DNA from: Bdellovibrio sp. ZAP7
Lineage (GTDB): Bacteria; Bdellovibrionota; Bdellovibrionia; Bdellovibrionales; Bdellovibrionaceae
Length of the DNA stretch: 64,000 nucleotides
Reading direction: 5' to 3'
Assembly: GCF_006874645.1 (NCBI RefSeq)
Contig: NZ_CP030082.1
Coordinates: 3,286,001 to 3,350,000 of the forward strand
The first letter of the stretch is position 1. Each line of letters begins with the position of its first letter. The position numbers and the translations under genes are program-made. The notes under the pieces were generated by a model. The model searched no databases. It had not been told where the DNA came from and saw only the letters and a program-made list of their open reading frames with translations. Shown here piece by piece: positions 8,452 through 18,747 of the stretch.

Positions 8452-9503
8452 GCGCCATCCCCTTCCTGGCGAAGTGCCAGGCCGGTTACTACTCCTGCGA
8501 AGTTTTTAATTTGCGCAAGGTATTCTGGAGAGAATTTCTTTGGGTTCGCTTTGATTTTCGCAAACGGATTAAATGGCTCCATGGGAATGCCCGTCACGCG
8601 GGAGATTGTTTCAATCAAGCCCGATGTTTGTGAGCTGCCGCCCGTATAGAAGCAACGATTCAAAGTAAGTCCGTTAGTTGTGGCACTTAGGAAATCAAGG
8701 CTGCTGCGAATTTCTTCAGTCACGGCCTCGTTAGTCGCGCTGATAACACTGTGAACTTCGTCAGGTACATCACGACGAGAAACTGCACTCAATTTCAAAG
8801 CTTCAGCTTCACCTACGGTGACCCCCATAGCTTTGTGAATTTCATTTGTATAATTCGCGCCACCAACCGGGATATCACGGCAGAAGATGACCTCGCCGTA
8901 TTGAAGCACCACGAAATTAGTAATTGAAGCTCCGAAATTCAAAATACCGACAACTTCACCTGGGAATTTGCCGTAATTGACTTCGAATGAATTCGCCAAA
9001 GCAAAACCACTCACATCAAGAACGGAACATTTCAAACCGCTGAACTCAATGACTTGTGTGTATTGCGTTACTAATTCATTTTGTGCCGCAATCAATAAGA
9101 TATCCATCGTGTCCGGGCTGGCACTTGTCGAAAGAATGTGATGCGCAAGACTGATATTGTTAATATCAAAAGGAATATATTGCTCAGCCTCGAAGCGGAT
9201 CTGATCCCGAACAAGTTTTTTGTCCATTTTAGGAATCGTGATTTTCTTAACGATAACCGCAGTTCCCCACATAGCTGTTGCGAGATTTTTACGTTTGGAT
9301 TTTACTTCTGCGATCAGGTTTTGAATGGAGATACCGACGGCTGCGATATCCACGATCTCACCACCAGAAACGGAATTGGGAGGCGTTGGCGCAAAACCAA
9401 AGGAGAGTAACTGGGCTCCTTTACCACTAATATCCATTTCGGCTAATTTAATTGAACTCGTACCGATGTCGAGTCCGATTACTTTTTTAGATTTAAAAAA
9501 CAT
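8448..9503 (-). CDS. pilM: Type IV pilus actin-like ATPase PilM
   Basis: PilM is the cytoplasmic FtsA/actin-fold component of the pilus alignment complex. The phosphate-1 motif is VIGLDIGTSSIKLAEM at the N-terminus, GILNFGASITNFVV is the phosphate-2 region, and FYTGGSSQTSGL is the adenosine motif. The ATG at 9503 was chosen because GGGGA lies about 10 nt upstream and the fold starts immediately; a longer frame opens with GTG at 9530 without a ribosome site. It is the first gene of pilMNOPQ, and a good sigma-70-type promoter lies about 80 bp upstream. Confidence 0.95.
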   Translation of the reverse strand: MFFKSKKVIGLDIGTSSIKLAEMDISGKGAQLLSFGFAPTPPNSVSGGEIVDIAAVGISIQNLIAEVKSKRKNLATAMWGTAVIVKKITIPKMDKKLVRDQIRFEAEQYIPFDINNISLAHHILSTSASPDTMDILLIAAQNELVTQYTQVIEFSGLKCSVLDVSGFALANSFEVNYGKFPGEVVGILNFGASITNFVVLQYGEVIFCRDIPVGGANYTNEIHKAMGVTVGEAEALKLSAVSRRDVPDEVHSVISATNEAVTEEIRSSLDFLSATTNGLTLNRCFYTGGSSQTSGLIETISRVTGIPMEPFNPFAKIKANPKKFSPEYLAQIKNFAGVVTGLALRQEGDGA

Positions 9504-9582
9504 CCCTAGCTGCTTCCCCAGTTGAACCACTTCAATGTCTTTTTAAAGACTTACGTCTTTAGACCCAGGTCTAACATAGTAA

Positions 9583-9611
9583 ATTATTTCTGGTCGTAAG
9601 GTGAATGTCAA
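9583..9611 (-). promoter_or_regulatory. Promoter of the pilMNOPQ operon
   Basis: On the minus strand TTGACA (9606-9611) and AATAAT (9583-9588) are separated by 17 bp, close to the sigma-70 consensus. Just downstream, near the expected start, are two short palindromes: AGACCCAGGTCT (9561-9572) and AAAGAC-TTAC-GTCTTT (9545-9560). They could be operator or leader-hairpin elements; no regulator is known from the sequence. Confidence 0.6.
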
Positions 9612-9630
9612 ACCAGGGGTCCAGTAGACT

Positions 9631-10422
9631 TTAGCTTAATCCAGGCAGAAAAAGGTCTAGGTACCACTCCGCAATCGTCTGCCCACCAAATAGGTAAAGA
9701 ACAGCTCCAAGAGCGAGGTAAGGACCGAAAGGAATTACGGTCTTTAGTCCTGCTTTTTGTTTTCTTGCGGCAGCAAGTCCGATAATACTTCCGATGATGG
9801 CCGATGACATAATCACGAAAGGAATCGCTTTCCATCCAAGCAAAGCACCAATCCAGGCCAAGAGTTTAATATCTCCCCCACCCATGCCTTCTTGTTTGGT
9901 AAATATCCAGTAAAGGTAGGCCATACCCCAAAGGAACCCGCCCCCCATTAATACACCAAACAAGGAATCCAAAAATTCACGATTCGGGTTCAGCCAAGCG
10001 CCAATCAAACCAATCACAATACCTGAAAGAGTGAATTCATCCGGCAAGATCATGTGGTCTAAGTCGATGAAGGTGCAAATCACTAGGCCGAAAACAAAGA
10101 GAAGATATTCGATCAGATCCCAGGAAAGGCCCGCATAGTGATAGCAAAGAGCGAACATAACGCCCATGATGATTTCCACCATTGGATAGCGAAACGAGAA
10201 CTTAGCACCGCAATTGCGACACTTTCCACGAAGAATAAACCAGCTAAAGATCGGAATATTGTCATACCAGGCGATTTGTTTTTTACAGCCGTAGCAATAA
10301 CTGCGCGGCTTAACGATGCTTTCTTCGCGAGGCAAACGATAGATTACCACGTTGCCGAAGCTGCCAAACAGAGCTCCAAATATAAAGAAAACGACGTAAT
10401 AAAATAAATCGAAGTTAGACAA
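9631..10422 (-). CDS. pilD: Prepilin peptidase / N-methyltransferase PilD
   Basis: PilD cleaves the leader of type IV prepilins in the inner membrane and methylates the new N-terminus. The zinc-binding cytoplasmic loop has two Cys pairs (CYGC and CRNC), as in bifunctional enzymes. The two catalytic aspartates lie in FIDLDHMILPDE and GMGGGDIKLL (the GxGD signature). Eight or so hydrophobic helices and 263 aa are typical. It is the last gene of a unit that begins upstream with the ABC transporter, overlapping it by 8 bp, and is separated from pilM by the pil promoter. Confidence 0.95.
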   Translation of the reverse strand: MSNFDLFYYVVFFIFGALFGSFGNVVIYRLPREESIVKPRSYCYGCKKQIAWYDNIPIFSWFILRGKCRNCGAKFSFRYPMVEIIMGVMFALCYHYAGLSWDLIEYLLFVFGLVICTFIDLDHMILPDEFTLSGIVIGLIGAWLNPNREFLDSLFGVLMGGGFLWGMAYLYWIFTKQEGMGGGDIKLLAWIGALLGWKAIPFVIMSSAIIGSIIGLAAARKQKAGLKTVIPFGPYLALGAVLYLFGGQTIAEWYLDLFLPGLS

Positions 10423-11185
10423 TGTCTTTTCTCCTGAAGCTGAAATTCGTTAGCAGAACATAGATAATAAACCAACCAGTCATGTGTGCAACCATCCACA
10501 CCACGTCCTTACCCGGCACTCCTTCTTGAAGGAAATACGCTGACTTCCAGTTAAGACGATATAAGTTAGGAACGATCCAATGAAGTCCTTTTACGATGGT
10601 AACGAACATGGGTTCTTGGCTCTTAGAAGCGAAAAATGCCAAATCACCAAGCCAATGTCCTAAAAGAAATAAAACGATCCCCGCACTTAAAGCCAAAACA
10701 GGTCTGACCACGAGACTTGCCCACATCGCAAATGCCAGAATGACCGAGCTTTCGAACCACAGGCTGAGGCAAATCTCGGTAAAAGCAAGCCACTGCTTAG
10801 GTTCATTCCACACGCCCAACAAGAATGAAAGGATGATTCCCAATAAAACCATCAGAAGAGTGTTAAGCGCTAATACCCCAAAGACTTTACCTAAAATAAA
10901 CTGATCGCGGGTGACTGGTCGGGATAAAATTAGCAAGCAAGTCTGCTTTTCAACTTCTTTAGCAATTAAGTAAGCGCCAGAGAACAGAGAAATTCCGAGC
11001 AATGCGATTTGTACCGCCAAAAAACCGAAATCAGCCAAAATCTTTTTTTGTTCTGCAAAAGACAATGCACCCAACAGAAAGCTCATACTGATCATGATCG
11101 CAGCAATAACTATCACTACGAAAAAAATCTTTTCACGAAGCATTTCACGCAAAGTGGTTTTTGCTAAAGTCCACACCTTAGACAT
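10415..11185 (-). CDS. ABC transporter permease (ABC-2 type)
   Basis: There are six hydrophobic segments and an ABC-2-type start (TLREMLREKIFF). A helix-linked EVEKQTCLLILSRPVTRDQFILGK block follows; it is the coupling region of this permease class. It pairs with the ATPase encoded just upstream (8-bp overlap). It also overlaps pilD by 8 bp, so the three are transcribed together. The substrate is unknown. A role in export linked to envelope or pilus biogenesis is only suggested by context. Confidence 0.88.
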   Translation of the reverse strand: MSKVWTLAKTTLREMLREKIFFVVIVIAAIMISMSFLLGALSFAEQKKILADFGFLAVQIALLGISLFSGAYLIAKEVEKQTCLLILSRPVTRDQFILGKVFGVLALNTLLMVLLGIILSFLLGVWNEPKQWLAFTEICLSLWFESSVILAFAMWASLVVRPVLALSAGIVLFLLGHWLGDLAFFASKSQEPMFVTIVKGLHWIVPNLYRLNWKSAYFLQEGVPGKDVVWMVAHMTGWFIIYVLLTNFSFRRKDIV

Positions 11186-11921
11186 TTTTTGCCTCGCGAT
11201 TTTTTAGAACTTGGAACGCTTTTTCCAGACTTTGGAATTCGGACATAAACTGCGGCAAAGCTCCTTCATAGAGAATTTTACCTTTATTTACGACAACCAG
11301 GCGTGAACACAATTCTTCCATATCCTGCAAAAGATGACTGCTGAAGAAAAGAGTCACTCCCCTTTTTTGCTCTTCACGTAAAATATCTTTCACCATTGCG
11401 CGTCCATCGGGATCCAGGCCCGACATTGGCTCATCCAAAATAATCAAATCTGGACGAGTGAGAATAGCTTGGGCAATACCCGCCCGTTGCAACATGCCCT
11501 TTGAATAGGTACGAAGCCTTCGGTCTTTGGCATCAAACAGGTCCACTTTTTTAAGGGCTTCGTGAGCTCGCTCAACAAAGTCTTTCTGGGTCAGACCGAA
11601 ACAAAGATTCCAATGCAGTTTTAAAAATTCCATTCCCGTCAGGAACTCGTACAAATATGGACGCTCAGGGAGGTAACCAATACGGGTTTTAGATTTACTG
11701 TTTAAAGGTTCTCCAAAGAAATGGATTTTGCCATTGTCGGGGCGAATGAAGTCGAAAATGCACTTAATTGTCGTGGTTTTTCCGGCACCATTGCTTCCGA
11801 CGAACCCTGTTGTTTCACCTTGAGGAAGGTGAAAGGAAATATCCTGAAGAACATGGCGATCTTTTTCAAAGAGACCGCCTTTGAAGGTCTTATTTAACTT
11901 TTCAACCTGAAGTACTTCCAT
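11178..11921 (-). CDS. ABC transporter ATP-binding protein
   Basis: This is a full nucleotide-binding domain: Walker A GSNGAGKTT (residues about 38-46), signature YSKGMLQRAGIAQA, Walker B LIILDEPMSGLD and the H-loop SSHLL. It belongs to the exporter-type class that partners ABC-2 permeases. 247 aa is a normal length. It starts 7 bp after the PhnD-like gene and overlaps the permease, so the complex is an ATPase-permease pair with a possible but unusual binding-protein neighbour. Confidence 0.92.
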   Translation of the reverse strand: MEVLQVEKLNKTFKGGLFEKDRHVLQDISFHLPQGETTGFVGSNGAGKTTTIKCIFDFIRPDNGKIHFFGEPLNSKSKTRIGYLPERPYLYEFLTGMEFLKLHWNLCFGLTQKDFVERAHEALKKVDLFDAKDRRLRTYSKGMLQRAGIAQAILTRPDLIILDEPMSGLDPDGRAMVKDILREEQKRGVTLFFSSHLLQDMEELCSRLVVVNKGKILYEGALPQFMSEFQSLEKAFQVLKNREAKNV

Positions 11922-11928
11922 TGATGCA

Positions 11929-12828
11929 TTATGGTTTCAGCTCAATATTCAAAGCTTTTACCATCTCCCTAACAGGATCATACTGTTTAGAAGTGGCTGG
12001 CATCAAGTCACGAGATCCTAAAATTTCAGAATAAGTGTTCTTATCCGCGGATTGTTCCAGAATATCGATCAAAGCAAACATCATATCATGGGTTACTTTG
12101 GGATATTCATCATAGAAATCCTGGCGAACACAGAACGGATCGTTTGGAATAGGCGAGCTCATCCAAAGAATTCGCATTTTGGTTTTGGGGTCACCGAATT
12201 TTACCCACGCACCCTGCTTACCTTTTTCATCGTCACTGAATACTGCGGCCGCATCAACTTCTTTGGACTCAAGCGCCTTGATGGAAGCTTGATGGTTACC
12301 AGTGAACTGGACTTTGATGTCCTTATCTTCGATTTTTTTATTACGCAAAGCCATCTTTGGATACAAATACCCAGATGAAGACTGCTCGTCGACGAAGGCA
12401 ACTTTCTTACCCTTCAAATCTTCCAATTTTTTGATCTTCGAAGACGTCGGGACAATAATCGCCGAATAATAATAAGGCTCCTGCCATACTTTCTTAAGAA
12501 GAACCTTCGCGGCCGCCTGTTTTTCCGCAAATACATATGTTGAAGAAGAGAAAAACGCAAAGTCGACCTTTTTGTTTTTCATAGCCTCAACCAAGCCGGC
12601 ATAATTTTTGGAAATATACATGTTCACTGGAATCCCCAGACGAGTTTGCAAAGCTTGAGCTAACGCAATCCCCTGTTCAGATTCTTTCTTGGGATCTCCA
12701 CCGGGAATCATCCCGATGGTCATTTGAGCCGGAATTTTATCGGCCGCCATTGCAACCGATGCACTCAACGCGACGATCGCAAGAACGCCGCTGATAACTT
12801 TAGTGAACGTGCGCGGAAATGAAATCAA
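11929..12828 (-). CDS. PhnD-like periplasmic substrate-binding protein
   Basis: A signal peptide ending ASVAMAADK is followed by a two-lobed binding-protein fold of the phosphate/phosphonate (PhnD) family. Visible features include [13 protein letters not shown] near the start, [13 protein letters not shown] and [16 protein letters not shown]. The ligand is probably a phosphonate or related oxyanion, but family members also bind other compounds. The start overlaps the carB stop by 4 bp. The adjacent ABC-2 permease is an exporter-type partner, so it is unclear whether the three genes form one transporter. Confidence 0.85.
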   Translation of the reverse strand: MISFPRTFTKVISGVLAIVALSASVAMAADKIPAQMTIGMIPGGDPKKESEQGIALAQALQTRLGIPVNMYISKNYAGLVEAMKNKKVDFAFFSSSTYVFAEKQAAAKVLLKKVWQEPYYYSAIIVPTSSKIKKLEDLKGKKVAFVDEQSSSGYLYPKMALRNKKIEDKDIKVQFTGNHQASIKALESKEVDAAAVFSDDEKGKQGAWVKFGDPKTKMRILWMSSPIPNDPFCVRQDFYDEYPKVTHDMMFALIDILEQSADKNTYSEILGSRDLMPATSKQYDPVREMVKALNIELKP

Positions 12829-15800
12829 AAGACCTCCATCGAAGGCAGTGCCTCGACAGATGATGACTCATTTCTGGTATTTTTCAAAGCAAGAACAAAG
12901 GCCTCGGCAGCATCACTTTCTGTCAGACAGGGGATATTATAGTCCGTGCATGCTCGACGAATGTCGAAACTTGCCTCGATCGCACGACGACCTGAAGTCG
13001 TATTGATAACAAAAGCCACTTCACCAGAGCGAATTTTATCCACACAATGCGGGCGCCCCTCATCGACTTTTCTTAAAGACAGGCAGTTAACACCCTTGTC
13101 ATTAAAAAAGGCCGCTGTCCCCGTCGTTGCAGAAACGCCGTAACCCATGCGCTGAAGTTCTTTAACCAACGGCAACATCGCCTCTTTATCTTTATCACGC
13201 AGCGAAAAGAAAACTTGGCCGATTTTTGGAAGTCTTATGTTACTTGAAAGGAAGGCCTTGCAAAGAGCTTCAGAATAATCTTTTCCGCGCCCCATGCTTT
13301 CCCCTGTCGATTTCATTTCAGGGCCCAGGATCGAGTCTGATTCTGGGAATTTTTTGAACGGGAAGACAACACCTTTAACAGACACGGTATTGGTTTTTCT
13401 CCATTTCAAATTGTCCAATTGAAGGTCTTTGGCTTTTTTGCCGAGCATTGCTGCCACACCCAAATCAATCAAAGGAATACCCGTCGCTTTTGCAACGAAT
13501 GGAACCGAACGAGAACTACGCGGATTTGCCTCAAGCATGTAAACGACATCGTTTTTTACAGCGAGTTGCAAATTCAAATGTCCAATCACTCCGATACGGT
13601 TCGCCAGCTGCACACTTAATTGCTCAATGCGATCACATGTTTCGTCTTTCAGACGGTGTGGCGGAAGCACTCCCATAGAGTCTCCCGAATGCACGCCTGC
13701 GGCTTCGATATGTTCAACCACACCACCGACCAGTGTCCAATCAACCCCACGAACCAAATCGACGTCCACTTCCAAGGCACCCGCCAAGAATTGATCCATC
13801 ATGCAAGGTTTATCAGTCGAGATATAATCTCCGTGACGTTGGAAGTAAGAAATCAATTCATCGCGATTTTCGATCACTTCCATACGACGACCACCCAAAA
13901 CATAGCTTGGTCGGCAGATCATCGGATAACCTACTTGTTTCTCACTAGCCAAGGCTACTTCAAGAGATCCTGCCATGGCAGAGTTGGGAATTTCAAAATT
14001 CAATTCACGGCAGATTTTTGTGAACAAACCACGGTCTTCCGCCAAATCAATTGTTTGCAGCGAAGAACCTAACAACTCGTATCCCGCCGCCACTAATTCT
14101 GGAGCAACGTTAATAGGAGTTTGACCGCCCAATTGTGCTACAAAACCACGTGGCTTCATAAAGCGCATGATTTCGATCAAGCTTTCCGAAGTTAAGGGCT
14201 CAAAGAACAACACATCTGAAGTATCGTAATCAGTCGAAACCGTCTCTGGATTCGAATTCACCATGATAACTTTTGTGCCGCTTTTTCTAAATGCTTTGAC
14301 GCCGCGAACACAGCTGTAATCAAATTCGATCCCCTGACCAATACGGTTGGGACCACTGCCGATAATAACAACAGCGTTTTTAGCATTCACTTCAGCAGAT
14401 TCTTGCGCCCAATATGTAGAATAGAAATATGGCGTAGATGATTCGAATTCACCTGCACAAGTATCCACTTGAGAATACTTAGGGAAAAGCTGATGCTTTT
14501 CACGCAAAGTCTGAATGTACTTTGCATTTTGTCCCAGCAAGGCACCCAAGCGAGCATCTGTGAAACCCTTGCGTTTCGCTGCAGTCAAAAGCTCGACATT
14601 ACCTTCATTGAACTCACGCTTAAATTTAACTTCAAACTTAATCAATCCCTCAATTTGCTCCAGGAAGTAAGGAATAATTCCTGTTAGCTCCTGTATTTCT
14701 GCCACTGTTTTACCATCGCGGAAGGCTTGAAATAGTTGATAAATACGAAGACTGTTTGGATAGGAAATTTTACCGATTTCAAGTTCGACTTCTGGAATTG
14801 CCTGCGGGCTCGCCTCTAGACTCGCCAAAGCTTTCATCATAGATTCCTGCAAAGTACGACCGATCCCCATGACCTCGCCCACGCTTTTCATTTGCGTCGT
14901 CAACGAGTCTTTAGATCCTTGGAACTTCTCAAATGCAAAACGAGGAATTTTGGTAACGACATAATCCAGTGCGGGCTCGTAGCAAGAAGGGGTTACTTGT
15001 GTGATATCGTTTTTAATTTCTTCAAGGCTGTAGCCAATTGAAAGAAGTGCCGCAATTTTAGCGATCGGGAATCCGGTAGCCTTGCTTGCCAATGCCGAAG
15101 AACGACTCACGCGTGGATTCATTTCGATCACCACACGCTCGTGAGTTGTCGGGTGTACCGCAAATTGAATGTTAGCTCCGCCCGTTTGAATTCCCACTTC
15201 ATTGATGATCTTGCAAGCTTCGTCGCGCATCGCCTGGTATTGACGATCACTCAATGTTTGCTGGGGAGCGATCGTGATACTGTCACCGGTGTGCACGCCA
15301 CACGGATCCAGGTTTTCAATGCTACAAACCACAACAAAAGAACCTTTGTAGTCGCGCATGACTTCAAGTTCGTATTCCTTCCAACCCAAGATACTTTCTT
15401 CAACTAAAACCTCGGAAGTTGGGCTTTCATGAAGAGCGCCCACCAACATTTTCTTATATTCTTCCGGAGAGTAAGCGATACCGCCTCCTCCGCCACCTAA
15501 TGTGTAATTCGGGCGGAGAATCATTGGATAGCCTAGATCGTCTGCGATTTGCATTCCGTGTTCAAAAGTACGAACCAAGTGACTTTTTGGATAGCGCGCA
15601 CCGATTTTATCAAGAAGCCCTCTGAAGATCTCGCGATCCTCGCCCGCTTTGATAACCTGCGGAGTAGCACCCAAAAGTTGCACTTTATACTTTTGCAAAA
15701 TCCCTTTGCCGTGCAGATCCAATGCTAGATTCAGAGCCGTCTGACCTCCCAAAGTGGGGATCACCGCATCGGGCATTTCTTTGGCAATAATTTTTTCTAG

Positions 15801-16019
15801 ATATTCGACTTTCAAAGGCTCGACGTAAACGCGGGTTGCGATTTCAGGGTCCGTCATGATCGTCGCGGGATTGGAATTCACCAGAATAACTTCAAGGCCT
15901 TCTGCCATTAAAGCTTTACATGCCTGAGTCCCGGAGTAATCAAACTCGCAGGCCTGTCCAATTACGATCGGTCCCGAACCAATGATCAAAACCTTTTTAA
16001 TATCGGACTTACGTGGCAC
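12825..16019 (-). CDS. carB: Carbamoyl-phosphate synthase large subunit
   Basis: CarB makes carbamoyl phosphate from bicarbonate, ammonia (passed from CarA) and two ATP, feeding pyrimidine and arginine synthesis. The two homologous synthetase halves each have a GSGP start ([13 protein letters not shown] and [13 protein letters not shown]) and an ATP-grasp domain, and the C-terminal MGS-like allosteric domain (about 935-1064) is present. I chose GTG at 16019, giving [10 protein letters not shown] as in family members, because AAGGGGGG precedes it; the ATG at 16043 has no ribosome site. A terminator separates it from the pyrB-carA unit upstream. Confidence 0.96.
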   Translation of the reverse strand: MPRKSDIKKVLIIGSGPIVIGQACEFDYSGTQACKALMAEGLEVILVNSNPATIMTDPEIATRVYVEPLKVEYLEKIIAKEMPDAVIPTLGGQTALNLALDLHGKGILQKYKVQLLGATPQVIKAGEDREIFRGLLDKIGARYPKSHLVRTFEHGMQIADDLGYPMILRPNYTLGGGGGGIAYSPEEYKKMLVGALHESPTSEVLVEESILGWKEYELEVMRDYKGSFVVVCSIENLDPCGVHTGDSITIAPQQTLSDRQYQAMRDEACKIINEVGIQTGGANIQFAVHPTTHERVVIEMNPRVSRSSALASKATGFPIAKIAALLSIGYSLEEIKNDITQVTPSCYEPALDYVVTKIPRFAFEKFQGSKDSLTTQMKSVGEVMGIGRTLQESMMKALASLEASPQAIPEVELEIGKISYPNSLRIYQLFQAFRDGKTVAEIQELTGIIPYFLEQIEGLIKFEVKFKREFNEGNVELLTAAKRKGFTDARLGALLGQNAKYIQTLREKHQLFPKYSQVDTCAGEFESSTPYFYSTYWAQESAEVNAKNAVVIIGSGPNRIGQGIEFDYSCVRGVKAFRKSGTKVIMVNSNPETVSTDYDTSDVLFFEPLTSESLIEIMRFMKPRGFVAQLGGQTPINVAPELVAAGYELLGSSLQTIDLAEDRGLFTKICRELNFEIPNSAMAGSLEVALASEKQVGYPMICRPSYVLGGRRMEVIENRDELISYFQRHGDYISTDKPCMMDQFLAGALEVDVDLVRGVDWTLVGGVVEHIEAAGVHSGDSMGVLPPHRLKDETCDRIEQLSVQLANRIGVIGHLNLQLAVKNDVVYMLEANPRSSRSVPFVAKATGIPLIDLGVAAMLGKKAKDLQLDNLKWRKTNTVSVKGVVFPFKKFPESDSILGPEMKSTGESMGRGKDYSEALCKAFLSSNIRLPKIGQVFFSLRDKDKEAMLPLVKELQRMGYGVSATTGTAAFFNDKGVNCLSLRKVDEGRPHCVDKIRSGEVAFVINTTSGRRAIEASFDIRRACTDYNIPCLTESDAAEAFVLALKNTRNESSSVEALPSMEVF

Positions 16020-16063
16020 TCTTCCCCCCTTAGCAAAAAACATTAAAACTTCGAACTGCGCTC

Positions 16064-16091
16064 AAAAAAAACTCCGGATGTACCGGAGTTT
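16064..16091 (-). terminator. Intrinsic terminator between the carA unit and carB
   Basis: Read on the minus strand, the stem AAACTCCGG/CCGGAGTTT (16069-16077 and 16083-16091) is followed by an 8-T run. It lies 14 bp after the unknown gene that follows carA and 45 bp before the carB start. It should therefore stop or reduce transcription between the two synthetase subunits. Confidence 0.8.
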
Positions 16092-16104
16092 AAAAAACAA
16101 TAAA

Positions 16105-16752
16105 TTAAATACCGAGCTTTCCCTCGTTGGAATAGATCATCTCGGGCTTCACATGCTTGTACTGCTCAAACTTGTATCTCATCTTGATCAAACGAAGCAT
16201 CATAAGATCAGGATCCAAATCCGGATCTTTGCGATGGCGCTTCACTTCGCTCAAAATAAACTTTTTCGCACTTTCCGGATGGAAGCAGAAACCGCGAGTG
16301 AAAATGTAAGACTCCCCGTGAGGAATCAAACGCACTTCAAACAACTCATCGGGATCAAATCCGAAAACATACGGAGACTGCTTAACGACCAACTTTTTGT
16401 TCGCCATCAAGTCTTTGATATACACGTCGCCGTTTTTAATCTTATTGAATTCAAAGATAGAGTGACGATGTTTTTTTAAAACCTCGATCAACTGCACTTC
16501 TTCGGGAGTAAAGCGAAGTTCACGAACCAGGTGGCAAGCATCCAAGGGAGTTTGTCCGAAACCTTTTAGTTCGCGCGTGAAGAAATACCAGTCATAGAAC
16601 TGTGCCATGCGGGATTCAAAATGCTCGGAGTTTTCATCAAGAGTCCCGGCATTTTCAAAGAATTCCTTTTTGGCCATTGCCAACTCATCCTTGAAGGCTT
16701 CGCTAACAAAATGATTTAAAATCTTTTCGATTAACTTTTCGTATTCGTTCAT
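16105..16752 (-). CDS. Hypothetical protein between carA and carB, 215 aa
   Basis: I do not recognise this family. The protein is soluble and mostly helical, rich in Lys/Glu/Phe/Tyr, without a signal peptide or membrane segment. Its ATG overlaps the carA stop by 4 bp, so it is translationally coupled to carA. It ends before a strong terminator. A role in pyrimidine synthesis is suggested only by this placement. Confidence 0.8.
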   Translation of the reverse strand: MNEYEKLIEKILNHFVSEAFKDELAMAKKEFFENAGTLDENSEHFESRMAQFYDWYFFTRELKGFGQTPLDACHLVRELRFTPEEVQLIEVLKKHRHSIFEFNKIKNGDVYIKDLMANKKLVVKQSPYVFGFDPDELFEVRLIPHGESYIFTRGFCFHPESAKKFILSEVKRHRKDPDLDPDLMMLRLIKMRYKFEQYKHVKPEMIYSNEGKLGI

Positions 16753-17813
16753 ATCATCCGCTCTACAAAATAACTAAACAGGCCACTCGCTTCATGCGGG
16801 CCTGGGCAACTTTCAGGATGATATTGTATTCCCAAACACTTTCTTTTTTCACTATAAAAACCTGCCACAGTGCCATCATTTAGATTGGTGTGCGTCACTT
16901 TGACATCCTCAGGCAATGTGGCCTGATCGACGGCATAACCATGATTCTGACTGGTCATATAGATTTGATTCAAAATAGTATCCTGGATCGGGTGATTGCT
17001 GCCACGGTGCCCGAATTTTAGCTTATAGGTTTTACCACCCAAAGCGAGTCCCAGGATCTGATGCCCCATGCAAATACCAAAGATCGGTTTAACACCCAAA
17101 AGCTCTTTGACCGTGCCGATCGCCACCTTCACGTCCGCAGGATCCCCGGGACCGTTAGTTAGCATGATACCGTCGGGGTTGTAATCCATGATTTCCTGCA
17201 CGGAGCTGCGGCTATTGAAAATTTTGATTTCCGAGCAACGATGTTGAAGTTCACGCAGAATGTTTTCTTTGCTTCCAAAATCCAAGACGGCGACGCGTGG
17301 ACCGACCATATTGTCGCCACGACGAACTTCCGACTGCTGTCTGGATGCCAAATAAACCCAGTCTTTATCCAAATGCTTCTTTTTATCAATCAAAGCTTGA
17401 GCTAATGATTTCGCCTGAGTTTCATCATTCGCCTGAACCAACGCGCCCCAAGGAGTTCCACCCTTACGCAGGCGCATCACCAAATGACGAGTGTCCAGCT
17501 CCGTCAGCATAGGAATTTTATTATCGGTCAGACGTTTTTTCCAGGCTTGATCGCGCTCTGAATCCTGGATCTCAAGACAAATAAAACCTTCAATCCAAAG
17601 CTGGCGAGATTCCCAAGCTTCGTCTTCAATTCCGTAGTTACCTTGCATGGGAGCCGTCATCACCACGATTTGAGAAAAGTAAGAAGGATCCGTGGCGATT
17701 TCTTCGTAACCAGAATGAGAAGTGTTAAAGACCACTTCACCAGCACGGTTTTCACCGCCCTGCCAAGCGCCTTGATAAACTTCGCCCGTTTCTAAAACAA
17801 GCCAACCCTTCAT
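16749..17813 (-). CDS. carA: Carbamoyl-phosphate synthase small (glutaminase) subunit
   Basis: CarA hydrolyses glutamine and channels ammonia to CarB. The N-terminal CPSase domain (MKGWLVLETGEVYQG, GEVVFNTSHSGYEEIATDPSY) and the class I glutaminase domain with catalytic Cys in GICMGHQILG, plus the His/Glu of IQYHPE, are all visible. ATG at 17813 was chosen over the longer frame (17888) because GGGGGGA precedes it and it overlaps the pyrB stop as ATGA. The resulting 354 aa is near normal. Confidence 0.96.
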   Translation of the reverse strand: MKGWLVLETGEVYQGAWQGGENRAGEVVFNTSHSGYEEIATDPSYFSQIVVMTAPMQGNYGIEDEAWESRQLWIEGFICLEIQDSERDQAWKKRLTDNKIPMLTELDTRHLVMRLRKGGTPWGALVQANDETQAKSLAQALIDKKKHLDKDWVYLASRQQSEVRRGDNMVGPRVAVLDFGSKENILRELQHRCSEIKIFNSRSSVQEIMDYNPDGIMLTNGPGDPADVKVAIGTVKELLGVKPIFGICMGHQILGLALGGKTYKLKFGHRGSNHPIQDTILNQIYMTSQNHGYAVDQATLPEDVKVTHTNLNDGTVAGFYSEKRKCLGIQYHPESCPGPHEASGLFSYFVERMI

Positions 17814-18712
17814 AATCCCCCCAAAACTTCTAGCAAAATCGCCTGACGAATCAAAACGCCATTGCTGACTTGATCCAAAACACGGCAACGAGAATCCTTC
17901 TGCAAAACCTCAGCATCCATTTCCGTTCCCTGATTAATAGGACCGGGATGCATGATGAGTGCGTTTGCCGAAAGAGCTTTCAAATTCTCAACCGTAAAAC
18001 CAAAGTCTTTACGGTAATCTTCCAATGAATATTTAACTTGATGACGTTCCAGCTGCACACGCAAAGCCATGGCGACAGTCGCCCACTTCAATCCCTCGGA
18101 CAGAGAATGAAATATTTTGATTCCTGAAGTCTCAGGCAGGAAATTTTCAGGACCGCAGAAGGCCACTTGATAGTTCAGCTTTTTTGCGAGCTCCAAATGA
18201 GAGGCGGCAACCCGACTGTGACGAGCGTCACCGACGATCAAAACTTTCTGCCCCTCGATTTTTCCCAAGTGCTTGCGAATGGTGTACGCATCCAAAAGAG
18301 CTTGCGTGGGATGGCCTTTTTTACCCCAACCTGCATTGATCACCGGCATTTCCAATTTTGCCGCAAGAGATTTGAAATCCAATTCATCGCCGGAACGAAT
18401 GACCACGAAGGCGGGCTTCATCGCCGCAACATTCAGCACCGTATCTTCAAGAGTTTCGCCTTTTTCCAAACTGCTGCCGGATTTTCCGTCCAGCAACATG
18501 GGATGAATTCCCAATTGGGCACAGGCCGTTTCAAAACTCATTCTGGTGCGAGTGCTGGCTTCAAAAAACAAAAGGGCTCCGGTTTTTCCGAAGCCCTTCG
18601 ATGGTAAAAATGGATTCAATGCCAACTGATCTGCCGTTGAAAATAGACGACCGATTTTTTCTTTTTCAAGGCTAACTAAATCAAGAATGGAGTGCTGAGT
18701 TCTAGATGACAT
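17810..18712 (-). CDS. pyrB: Aspartate carbamoyltransferase, catalytic chain
   Basis: PyrB condenses carbamoyl phosphate with aspartate, the first committed step of pyrimidine synthesis. The carbamoyl-phosphate loop FFEASTRTRMSFE and the C-terminal HPGPINQGTEM are diagnostic of the transcarbamoylase fold, and the latter favours aspartate rather than ornithine. 300 aa matches the catalytic chain. No regulatory chain (pyrI) or dihydroorotase gene is in the window. It lies 35 bp after a signal peptidase gene and is coupled to carA. Confidence 0.95.
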   Translation of the reverse strand: MSSRTQHSILDLVSLEKEKIGRLFSTADQLALNPFLPSKGFGKTGALLFFEASTRTRMSFETACAQLGIHPMLLDGKSGSSLEKGETLEDTVLNVAAMKPAFVVIRSGDELDFKSLAAKLEMPVINAGWGKKGHPTQALLDAYTIRKHLGKIEGQKVLIVGDARHSRVAASHLELAKKLNYQVAFCGPENFLPETSGIKIFHSLSEGLKWATVAMALRVQLERHQVKYSLEDYRKDFGFTVENLKALSANALIMHPGPINQGTEMDAEVLQKDSRCRVLDQVSNGVLIRQAILLEVLGGL

Positions 18713-18747
18713 CTAGAAGAACAGCCTAGAAGGCAGAGGGTTTTATG

